Source: Thermoleophilia bacterium (lineage in GTDB: Bacteria > Actinomycetota > Thermoleophilia > Gaiellales > Gaiellaceae). Taken from it: a DNA stretch of 7,003 nucleotides. Location of the stretch: assembly GCA_029858755.1 (NCBI GenBank), contig JAOUEK010000102.1, forward strand, positions 1-7,003, in the 5' to 3' direction. Made by a program: the position numbers and the translations under genes. The notes below the pieces were generated by a model that saw nothing but the letters and a program-made list of their open reading frames with translations, was not told where the DNA came from and did not search any database. Positions 1 to 6,626 of this stretch are shown piece by piece. The first letter of the stretch is position 1, and each line of letters opens with the position of its first letter.

Positions 1-408
1 CGACCGCGCCCCGCGCTCGGCATCAACGGGCACGGGCACCTCGCCGACACGTCACAGGAGGCGGCGGACGCCTACTACCCGTCGCTGGCACAGACGATGG
101 ACCGGATCGGACGGGAGCGCGGCTGGCCGCCGCACACGCGCGCGGACTACGACCGCAGCCTCGATCTGCGCGGCCACCTGCTCGTCGGCAGCCCGCAGCA
201 GGTCGTGGAGAAGATCCTCTTCCAGCACGAGGTCTTCGGGCACGACCGGGTGCTGATCCAGCTCACCGTGGGGTCGATGCCGCATGCGAAGACGATGCGT
301 GCGATCGAGCTGCTCGGCACCGAGGTCGCCCCGGCCGTGCGCGCCGCGCTGGGCCGCGAACGGCGGGGTGAGGCTGAAGCCTCACCCCGGGGTCAGGCTT
401 CAGCCTGA
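1..408 (+). CDS. LLM-class (luciferase-like) flavin-dependent oxidoreductase, C-terminal part
   Basis: The frame is open from base 1 and stops at TGA 406-408, giving 135 codons; the N-terminus lies outside the window. Visible segments are GINGHGHLADTSQEAADAYY, then MDRIGRERGWPP, then LLVGSPQQVVEKI, and near the end MPHAKTMRAIELLGTEVAP. The GSPQ-V-EKI helix followed by an IELLGTEVAP-like helix is the usual C-terminal end of bacterial luciferase-like monooxygenases, cytoplasmic TIM-barrel enzymes using reduced flavin. It most resembles, from memory, the Atu2307/SP_0267-type subgroup; the substrate cannot be inferred. The last 16 residues (from E at 358, ERRGEAEASPRGQASA) and the stop codon are encoded by the 58-bp palindromic repeat, so the native C-terminus probably ended near AVRAALGRE and was replaced or extended by repeat insertion. 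It is convergent with, and overlaps by 9 nt, the channel gene on the other strand. Confidence 0.8.
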   Translation, partial: RPRPALGINGHGHLADTSQEAADAYYPSLAQTMDRIGRERGWPPHTRADYDRSLDLRGHLLVGSPQQVVEKILFQHEVFGHDRVLIQLTVGSMPHAKTMRAIELLGTEVAPAVRAALGRERRGEAEASPRGQASA

Positions 409-415
409 CCCCGCC
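358..415. repeat. 58-bp double-palindrome REP-like repeat, copy 1
   Basis: The element contains two adjacent near-perfect palindromes. Hairpin A (365-388) has 11-bp arms GGGGTGAGGCT / AGCCTCACCCC around GA. Hairpin B (389-412) has 11-bp arms GGGGTCAGGCT / AGCCTGACCCC around TC. They abut at CCCCGGGG. The cores GGCTGAAGCC and GGCTTCAGCC are reverse complements of each other, so the whole unit can also fold as one long stem with two mismatched positions. All 58 bases are identical to 961-1018. Hairpin B holds the stop codons of both convergent genes (TGA 406-408 on +, TGA 402-400 on -). The architecture resembles bacterial REP/BIME elements; a role as bidirectional terminator or mRNA 3' end stabiliser is inference, and no T-tract follows. 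Confidence 0.9.
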
Positions 416-840
416 GTTGCGCCTGACCCCGCCTCTCTGCCCTGCGGCGCGACGCGACGGTCCTCGAGCGCGTCCAACCGCGCGTTCAGCGCCCGCAGCT
501 CGCGTAGCACCTCGTCCTCGAAGGCGCGCTCCCGCTCGTCAGCGGGCGCCTCGACCTCGCTGACGAAGAGTGAGGCGACGGCGGCCGTCGTCATCGCGAG
601 CAGCGCGAAGCCGAAGAGCATCAGCCCCGCGGCGATCAGCTTGCCGACCGCCGTGTGCGGGATCCCGCCGACGAAGCCGACGGTCGTCATCAGCGACAGC
701 GCCCAGAGGACGCCGTCGGCGTAACTCGAGACGGTCTCGGTCTCGACGGCCGCGAGGCCTCCACCCGCCAGCAGCACGGTGACGACGGCGGCCGGAACGG
801 CCACCCGCAACCAGCCGCGCGACGGCCGTAGCGCGCTCAC
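400..840 (-). CDS. Small two-TM potassium-channel-like membrane protein with atypical filter
   Basis: This 146-residue protein is read from GTG 840-838. That start is preferred because GGGGAT (851-846) lies upstream as a plausible ribosome site and the first TM follows promptly. An in-frame GTG at 903 would add 21 Arg/Pro-rich residues without a clear ribosome site. Order: short basic N-terminus; TM1 about 12-31; pore helix about 41-52 (YADGVLWALSLMT); filter region TTVGFVGG about 52-59; TM2 about 64-93; then a charged helix about 100-129 (ERAFEDEVLRELRALNARLD) likely to form a short coiled coil. This is the layout of the Ion_trans_2 (KcsA-like 2-TM/P-loop) family, which works as a tetramer in the inner membrane. 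The canonical filter TVGYGD reads TVGFVG here, so K+ selectivity is doubtful. The C-terminal AGSGATAGSG is encoded by repeat sequence. Convergent with the flavin oxidoreductase gene. Confidence 0.75.
   Translation of the reverse strand: MSALRPSRGWLRVAVPAAVVTVLLAGGGLAAVETETVSSYADGVLWALSLMTTVGFVGGIPHTAVGKLIAAGLMLFGFALLAMTTAAVASLFVSEVEAPADERERAFEDEVLRELRALNARLDALEDRRVAPQGREAGSGATAGSG
421..435. repeat. Partial third copy of the palindrome arm
   Basis: GCCTGACCCCGCCTC at 421-435 is identical to 1006-1020, the distal arm of hairpin B plus flank in repeat copy 2. It lies 5 nt after the end of repeat copy 1 and contributes codons to the channel's C-terminal AGSG-AT-AGSG tail. It looks like a remnant of a tandem or slipped copy of the element. 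Confidence 0.6.
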
Positions 841-960
841 GTCACATCCCCGGACTCCGCGGGGGACCGCCTCTCCTGCTTGACGGGGTCGGCACGCCGT
901 CACGAGACGCGCACCGCGGCGCAGGGAGATGAAGCGCCGGTTACGCCCGCGAGGCGGGCT

Positions 961-1018
961 GAACGGCGGGGTGAGGCTGAAGCCTCACCCCGGGGTCAGG
1001 CTTCAGCCTGACCCCGCC
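961..1018. repeat. 58-bp double-palindrome REP-like repeat, copy 2
   Basis: Identical over all 58 bases to 358-415 and in the same orientation; hairpin A is at 968-991 and hairpin B at 992-1015. It sits in the 246-nt gap (841-1086) between the divergent channel and cytochrome c genes, upstream of both starts, so here it cannot simply be a 3' terminator for either neighbour. The rest of the gap shows no recognisable gene. A TTGACG at 880-885 has no matching -10 box. With copy 1 it brackets the channel gene exactly. Confidence 0.9.
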
Positions 1019-1086
1019 TCCGCGCCGCGCCGAGGAGCGAGCGCTCTCGGTCTGCAGCGCCTCTGGCAGCGACGACGTGTGCCACG

Positions 1087-1452
1087 ATGCGCCTGGTGCG
1101 CCCGGCGATCGCGCTCTCGACGCTCCTCCTCGCTCTCGGGCTCGTCGCCGGCGGGTGCGGTGGAGGCGGGAGCGACGAGGCGTCCCCGCCGCCCGCGACG
1201 GAGACGGACGGCTCGTCGGTCGACGGCGCCGCCGTCTGGAAGTCGGCGAGCTGCGGGGGCTGTCACGCGCTCGCGGCCGCGGGATCGACGGGCTCCGTCG
1301 GCCCCGACCTCGACGACCTGCGACCGGACACGGAGACGGTGGCGAGCCAGGTGCGAATCGGCGGCGGCGGTCATCCGGACTACGGCCGCTCGCTCTCCGA
1401 CGACGAGATCCGGGCGGTCGCCGAGTACGTCGCGTCGAACGCGGGCCGGTAG
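1087..1452 (+). CDS. Lipoprotein-like class I cytochrome c with predicted His distal ligand
   Basis: This 121-residue protein from ATG 1087 has a basic N-terminus (MRLVRP), a hydrophobic segment about 6-21 and a lipobox-like AGGC (C24), then a Gly/Ser/Pro-rich linker about 25-45. It is therefore probably an exported, lipid-anchored protein. The haem motif is CGGCH (C56, C59, H60), followed by VGPDLDDLRPD (about 71-81) and the C-terminal helix LSDDEIRAVAEYVAS, the standard small cytochrome c / cbb3-subunit fold. The usual distal-ligand segment GGG-x-MPxF/Y reads GGGGHPDYG, with His96 where Met is expected; no Met remains after residue 1. The role is electron transfer outside the membrane; the partner is unknown. 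The ribosome site is weak. The DUF3052-type gene follows after 11 nt, suggesting co-transcription. Confidence 0.85.
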   Translation: MRLVRPAIALSTLLLALGLVAGGCGGGGSDEASPPPATETDGSSVDGAAVWKSASCGGCHALAAAGSTGSVGPDLDDLRPDTETVASQVRIGGGGHPDYGRSLSDDEIRAVAEYVASNAGR

Positions 1453-1463
1453 CCCGAGCCACG

Positions 1464-1874
1464 GTGCCGCCGACCGGGACGCCGGGCACGCCCCTCGGCC
1501 GCAAGCTGGGGATCCGCGAGGGAGATCGGGTCGCGGTAATCGACGACCCGGGTCATGCCGACACGTTGCTCGCGCCGCTTCCTTCCGGTGCCGCGTACCG
1601 TGCCGAGCCCGACGACGCCGACCTCGTCCTCTGCTTCGTCACCACGCGCGAGGCGCTCGGGCGCCACGTCGGCGAGCTCGGTCGCGCGGTGTTCCCCGAC
1701 CGTGCGCTCTGGGTCGCCTGGCCGAAGCGCGCGTCGGGCGTCCCGACGGACGTCACCGAGGACGTCGTCCGGGAGGTCGCGCTGCCGCTGGGGCTCGTCG
1801 ACACCAAGGTCTGCGTGGTCGACGAGACGTGGTCGGGGCTGCGCCTCGTCTGGCGCCGCGAGCTGCGCGGGTAG
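1464..1874 (+). CDS. DUF3052-family protein
   Basis: This is 136 residues from GTG 1464, the first start codon after the cytochrome c stop. It begins MPPTGTPGTPLGRKLGIREG, the N-terminal GTPL-KLGI-EG pattern of DUF3052 proteins. It continues with DRVAVIDDPG, a segment LVLCFVTTREAL (about 54-65), the signature WVAWPKRASGV (about 83-93), TEDVVREVALPLGLVDTKVC (about 98-117) and DETWSGLRLV. The length is near the family norm. Such proteins are small, soluble and common in actinobacteria; the biochemical role is not established. No catalytic motif or membrane segment is visible. The frame remains open upstream to 1077 across the cytochrome gene, but that upstream part is a shadow. It is probably in one transcript with the cytochrome gene, 11 nt away, although their jobs need not be linked. 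Confidence 0.8.
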   Translation: MPPTGTPGTPLGRKLGIREGDRVAVIDDPGHADTLLAPLPSGAAYRAEPDDADLVLCFVTTREALGRHVGELGRAVFPDRALWVAWPKRASGVPTDVTEDVVREVALPLGLVDTKVCVVDETWSGLRLVWRRELRG

Positions 1875-1876
1875 AG

Positions 1877-1897
1877 CGTGCGCCGCCTCGACGCACG
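1877..1897 (+). other. Small intergenic hairpin between the DUF3052 and MFS genes
   Basis: CGTGCG (1877-1882) pairs perfectly with CGCACG (1892-1897) around a 9-nt loop, just after the upstream stop codon. No T-tract follows, so it is at most a weak attenuating or 3' end structure. In a sequence this GC-rich it could be chance. Confidence 0.3.
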
Positions 1898-1917
1898 ACC
1901 TGGGAGGATCCGCCCTC

Positions 1918-3093
1918 GTGGACGACCGCCTGTTCACCCGCCCGTTCGCCTACACGTGGGTCGCGACGTTCGGCTCGCTACTCGCACTCGGGATGCTGCT
2001 GCCGGTGCTCCCCGTCTACGCGCGGGGGCCGCTGGACGTCGGCAACCTCGGCGTCGGGATCGCCGTCGCGGCGGGCAGCCCCACGGCCCTGCTGCTGCAG
2101 CCGATCGCCGGGCGGCTCGGCGATCGCCGCGGCCGGCGGCCGCTCGTCGTCGTCGGCTGCCTCGTGCTCGCGCTCAGCATCGCCCTCTACGTCCCCGCGT
2201 CCTCGCTCGTCGCGATCGTGGCTCTGCGACTCGTGGGCGGGGTGGGCGAGGCGCTGCTCTTCGTGGGCACGGCGACGGTCGTCAACGACATCGCGCCGCC
2301 CGCCCGGCGCGGCGAGGCGGTCAGCCTCTACTCGCTCGCGGTCTGGGGCGGGCTCGCCGCCGGGCCCGTGCTCGGCGAGCTCGTCCTGCGCGACGACAGC
2401 TTCGACACCGTCTGGCTCGTCGCGGCCGGCGCCGCCGTGGTCGCCGCGCTCGCCGCGCTCCGGCTACCGGAGACGAGACCTGCCGACCAGCCCGTGCACG
2501 TGGGCCGCCAGCCCTACGTCCACCCGGCCGCGCTCGCGCCCGGGCTCGTGCTCGTCCTCTCCATGATCGGCTTCGCCGGCATGGCCGCCTTCGCGCCGCT
2601 CTACGCGCGCGAGCTCGGCCTCTCCGGTGCGGGCCCCGTGTTCGCGCTCAACGCGGTGATCGTGATCGCGATCCGCTCGGTGGGACGGCGCATCCCCGAC
2701 CGGTTCGGGCCGAGGCGCACGGCGACCGTGGCGATGGCGCTGGCCGCGACGGGGTTCGCCGTGATCGCCATCGCCGACTCGCCCGCCGGCCTCTACGCAG
2801 GCACGGCGGTGCTCGGATGCGGCCAGGCACTCGTCTTCCCGGCGCTGATGATGGTCGTGGTGGCACGGGCTCCCGCCGCGCAACGCAGCTCGGCCGTCGG
2901 CAGCTTCACGGCGGCGGCCGACGTCGGCTACGCGATCGGCGCGATCTCGCTCGGGGCGGTCGCGGGGGCCGCGGGCTACCGGGCGGTCTTCGTGGTGGCG
3001 GCGCTCGTCGTCGCCGCCGGGCTCGCACCGCTGGCGCGCGTTCGGCCGGCGCCCGGGGTGGCCACCCCCGCCGCCGTCGATGCCCCGCCGTAG
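1918..3093 (+). CDS. Major facilitator superfamily transporter (12 TM)
   Basis: This is 391 residues from GTG 1918, chosen because GGGAGGA (1902-1908) precedes it at about 10 nt and TM1 starts near residue 12. The protein alternates hydrophobic segments consistent with 12 helices. TM1 (about 11-34) and TM2 (about 43-62) are followed by MFS motif A at 65-74 (GRLGDRRGRR). The second half carries a degenerate motif A at 256-267 (GRRIPDRFGPRR) after TM8. A hydrophilic central loop about 184-204 (ETRPADQPVH) separates the two six-helix bundles. The family comprises inner-membrane proton-driven antiporters or facilitators; the arrangement and length suit drug/sugar-efflux-like MFS members, but the substrate cannot be read. 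It lies 43 nt downstream of the DUF3052-type gene and may share its transcript. The C-terminus (about 375-391) is Pro/Ala-rich and disordered. Confidence 0.88.
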   Translation: MDDRLFTRPFAYTWVATFGSLLALGMLLPVLPVYARGPLDVGNLGVGIAVAAGSPTALLLQPIAGRLGDRRGRRPLVVVGCLVLALSIALYVPASSLVAIVALRLVGGVGEALLFVGTATVVNDIAPPARRGEAVSLYSLAVWGGLAAGPVLGELVLRDDSFDTVWLVAAGAAVVAALAALRLPETRPADQPVHVGRQPYVHPAALAPGLVLVLSMIGFAGMAAFAPLYARELGLSGAGPVFALNAVIVIAIRSVGRRIPDRFGPRRTATVAMALAATGFAVIAIADSPAGLYAGTAVLGCGQALVFPALMMVVVARAPAAQRSSAVGSFTAAADVGYAIGAISLGAVAGAAGYRAVFVVAALVVAAGLAPLARVRPAPGVATPAAVDAPP

Positions 3094-3116
3094 CGGAAGA
3101 GCGCGAACACCCCTGA

Positions 3117-4628
<1,512 letters not shown>

Positions 4629-4642
4629 GGGGAGCGCAGGGA

Positions 4643-4660
4643 GCGGCGCACCCGTGCCGC
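4643..4660 (+). terminator. GC-rich hairpin after glutamate dehydrogenase, possible weak terminator
   Basis: GCGGCGC (4643-4649) pairs with GTGCCGC (4654-4660) as a 7-bp stem with one G-T wobble and a 4-nt loop ACCC, 15 nt after the gdhA stop. No U-tract follows. Actinobacterial terminators often lack one, so termination is possible but not shown. Confidence 0.35.
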
Positions 4661-4674
4661 GGCTCGCCGTCTCG

Positions 4675-4680
4675 TAGGAT
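4675..4680 (+). promoter_or_regulatory. Candidate -10 box, possible leaderless start of the aldo/keto reductase operon
   Basis: TAGGAT (TANNNT) ends 6 nt before GTG 4687, the distance expected between a -10 box and the transcription start, so the mRNA could begin at the start codon (leaderless). The same bases include AGGA, which could instead act as a weak ribosome site. The 11-mer AGGATCCGCCC (4676-4686) also occurs at 1905-1915 just before the MFS start. No clear -35 box is visible. Confidence 0.35.
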
Positions 4681-4686
4681 CCGCCC

Positions 4687-5661
4687 GTGGAGGAGCGGGC
4701 TCTCGGCCGAAGCGGCGTCGCCGTCTCGCGGGTGATCCTCGGCTGCGGCAACTTCGGGGGCGTGGGCTCGTCACCGGCCTTCTTCGGTCGCGGCACGCCG
4801 AAGGACGTGGCCTTCGCGCTGCTGGACGAGGCGTGGGAGCTCGGCGTGACGACCTTCGACACGGCCGACGCGTACGGAGGCGGAGCCAGCGAGACGTGGA
4901 TCGGGGAGTGGCTGGCGACCAAGGGGCCCGAGGTGCGCGACCGCATCGTCCTCTCCACCAAGACCTTCAACCCGATGGCCGAGGGCGCCGACCACGGCCT
5001 CGCGCGCCTGCGGATCCGCCGGCAGGTGGCGACGAGCCTGCAGCGCCTCGGCGTGGAGCGAGTCGCCCTCTACCTCGCGCACGACTTCGACCCGGACGTC
5101 CCACAGGAGGAGACGCTGCTGGCGTTCGACGAGCTCGTCCGGTCCGGAACGATCGGCGCCGCGGGTGCCTCGAACTTCACCGGCGAGCAGCTGGCCGAGG
5201 CGCTCGAGCTGTCGGAGCTGGAGGGGCTGACGCGCTACGAGTGGGTGCAGAACGCGTTCTCGCTGCTGGAGCAGGGCGACCACGAGACGGTGTTCCCGGT
5301 GTGCCGGGAGCACGGCGTCGGGTACACGCCGTTCAGCCCGCTCGCGGGCGGCTGGCTCTCCGGGAAGTACCGGCGCGGGGCACCCCCTCCCGACGGGTCG
5401 AGGATGACGCAGCGGCCCGAGCCGTACGCCAGCTACGTCGCCGACGAGGTCTTCGACGGGATCGAGCGACTGGAGGCCTCGGCCGTCCAGCGCGGCGTCT
5501 CGATGGCTGCCCTCGCCCTCGCGTGGGCGCTGCACGTGCCCGAGGTGACGGCGATCGTGATCGGCCCCAACCGCGTCGAGCACCTCGACGACGTCCGGGC
5601 CGCCCTCGGCGTCGCGCTCGCCCACCACGAGTGGGCCGAGATCGGCGGGTGGTTCGCGTGA
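4687..5661 (+). CDS. Aldo/keto reductase family oxidoreductase
   Basis: This is 324 residues from GTG 4687. It is a cytoplasmic (beta/alpha)8-barrel enzyme using NADPH to reduce aldehydes or ketones. The catalytic tetrad is complete: D58 and Y63 in FDTADAYGGG, K92 in LSTKTF, and H132 in LYLAHDFD. Other family signatures are LGRSGVAVSRVILGCGNFGG at the N-terminus, GTIGAAGASNFTGEQL (about 155-170), VGYTPFSPLAGGWLSGKY (about 214-231), and the C-terminal cofactor-binding segment VTAIVIGPNRVEHLDD. Length is normal for bacterial AKRs, and substrate cannot be told. Its stop overlaps the next gene's start (GTGA, 5658-5661), so it is the first gene of a coupled run with the imine-reductase-like and dehydratase-like genes. 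It might reduce a carbonyl intermediate of the same pathway, which is inference. Confidence 0.93.
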   Translation: MEERALGRSGVAVSRVILGCGNFGGVGSSPAFFGRGTPKDVAFALLDEAWELGVTTFDTADAYGGGASETWIGEWLATKGPEVRDRIVLSTKTFNPMAEGADHGLARLRIRRQVATSLQRLGVERVALYLAHDFDPDVPQEETLLAFDELVRSGTIGAAGASNFTGEQLAEALELSELEGLTRYEWVQNAFSLLEQGDHETVFPVCREHGVGYTPFSPLAGGWLSGKYRRGAPPPDGSRMTQRPEPYASYVADEVFDGIERLEASAVQRGVSMAALALAWALHVPEVTAIVIGPNRVEHLDDVRAALGVALAHHEWAEIGGWFA

Positions 5662-6626
5662 GCAGCGTGCTCGTGCTCTCCGACGCCGACGTGCGCGCCC
5701 TGCTCGACATGCCGTCCTGCATCGAGGCGATGGCCGCCGCCCTGGCGGCGCTCGAGCGGGGGGAGGCGCAGATGCCGCTCCGCTTCATCATGCGCCCGCC
5801 CGCGAAGCAGGTGCTCGGGCTGATGCCCGCGTACCGCGGAGGCGCGGACGCGGTGTTCGCGCTCAAGGAGATCGTGGTCGCGCCCGCCAACGCCGCGCTG
5901 GGGCTCGACCCGCACCAGGGTGCCGTGCTGCTGCACGACGCCGAGACAGGCCGCCTGCGCGCGATCCTCAACGCGTCGGCGGTGACGGAGATCCGGACCG
6001 CAGCGGTGTCCGCCGTGGCCACGAGGCTCCTCGCACGGGACGACGCCCGCGTGGTGGCGATCCTCGGCTCGGGCGTGCAGGGGCGCTCCCACGTCGAGGC
6101 GATGCGCGCGGTGCTCCCCGACTGCGAGCTCAGGGTCTGGAGCCGCACGCCCGAGCACGCGGTCGGGCTGGCGCTGCAGGCGCGCGCGAGCACGTCGGCC
6201 ACGGTCGCGGAGGCCGTCGCGGGCGCCGACGTCGTGTGCACGTGCACCTCGGCGCGTGAGCCGATCGTGCGCCGCGAGTGGCTGGCGCCGGGGGCTCACG
6301 TGAACGCGGTCGGGTCGTCGATCCCGACGACCCGCGAGCTCGACGCGCGAACCGTCGCCGAGGCGTCGCTGTTCGTCGACCGCAGGGAGTCGACGCTCGC
6401 CGAGTCCGGCGACTTCCTCCTGGCCGCGGAGGAGGCGGGGCTCGACGAGAGCCACGTCCGGGCGGAGCTGGGGGAGCTCCTGGTCGGCAGTCATCCGGGC
6501 CGGGTGAGCGCCGACGAGCTGACCGTCTTCAAGTCGCTCGGCCTCGCCGTCGAGGACCTGGCTGCTGCCGAGCTCGTGGTCGCCCGCGCCCGCGAGCGCG
6601 GCGTCGGCACCGAGGTACCGTTCTGA
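5658..6626 (+). CDS. Ornithine cyclodeaminase / mu-crystallin family NAD(P) reductase
   Basis: This 322-residue protein starts at GTG 5658, which overlaps the preceding stop by 4 nt. Family signatures in order: VLSDADVRALLDM (N-terminal dimerisation region), FALKEIVV with the conserved K70, HDAETGRLRAILNASAVTEI then R113, the Rossmann loop GSGVQGRSH at 137-145, WSRTP after strand 2, DVVCTCTSAREPIV, and near the end DELTVFKSLGLAVEDLAAAE. Members include ornithine cyclodeaminase, alanine dehydrogenase and ketimine reductase (mu-crystallin). The catalytic Asp of true ornithine cyclodeaminase (in a G-D or G-S-D motif) is replaced: the segment reads AVGSSIPTTRELD (217-229). Proline formation from ornithine is therefore unlikely and imine or keto-acid reductive amination more plausible. 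The next gene is a dehydratase-like PLP enzyme, recalling EutC/EutB pairs. Confidence 0.9.
   Translation: MSSVLVLSDADVRALLDMPSCIEAMAAALAALERGEAQMPLRFIMRPPAKQVLGLMPAYRGGADAVFALKEIVVAPANAALGLDPHQGAVLLHDAETGRLRAILNASAVTEIRTAAVSAVATRLLARDDARVVAILGSGVQGRSHVEAMRAVLPDCELRVWSRTPEHAVGLALQARASTSATVAEAVAGADVVCTCTSAREPIVRREWLAPGAHVNAVGSSIPTTRELDARTVAEASLFVDRRESTLAESGDFLLAAEEAGLDESHVRAELGELLVGSHPGRVSADELTVFKSLGLAVEDLAAAELVVARARERGVGTEVPF
6612..6615 (+). promoter_or_regulatory. Shine-Dalgarno site supporting a CTG start
   Basis: GAGG (6612-6615, within CCGAGGTACC) lies 7 nt before CTG 6623. It is the only purine-rich ribosome-like site near the beginning of the dehydratase-like frame and lies inside the preceding gene's last codons. 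Confidence 0.45.

Noticed and set aside
880..910. Sigma-70-like promoter from TTGACG at 880-885
   Set aside because: No TANNNT-like hexamer occurs 16-19 nt downstream (the sequence there is around CACGAGAC), so one hexamer alone is not enough.
358..1018. CRISPR-like array
   Set aside because: There are only two full copies 603 bp apart with a gene between them, each unit being itself a double palindrome; there is no regular spacer pattern and no cas gene.
1077..1463. Upstream extension of the DUF3052-like frame over the cytochrome c gene
   Set aside because: The extension is low-complexity Arg-rich sequence opposite a clear haem protein; the family signature begins right after GTG 1464.
929..2566. 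A 545-codon Arg/Pro/Ser-rich open frame on the plus strand
   Set aside because: It runs through the repeat and across the cytochrome, DUF3052 and MFS genes in the wrong frame and has low-complexity composition; it is a GC-driven shadow.
4833..5657. A possible N-terminal extension fusing 275 residues to the cyclodeaminase-family protein
   Set aside because: The upstream part is Arg-rich and out of frame with the intact aldo/keto reductase; the conserved family N-terminus begins at GTG 5658.
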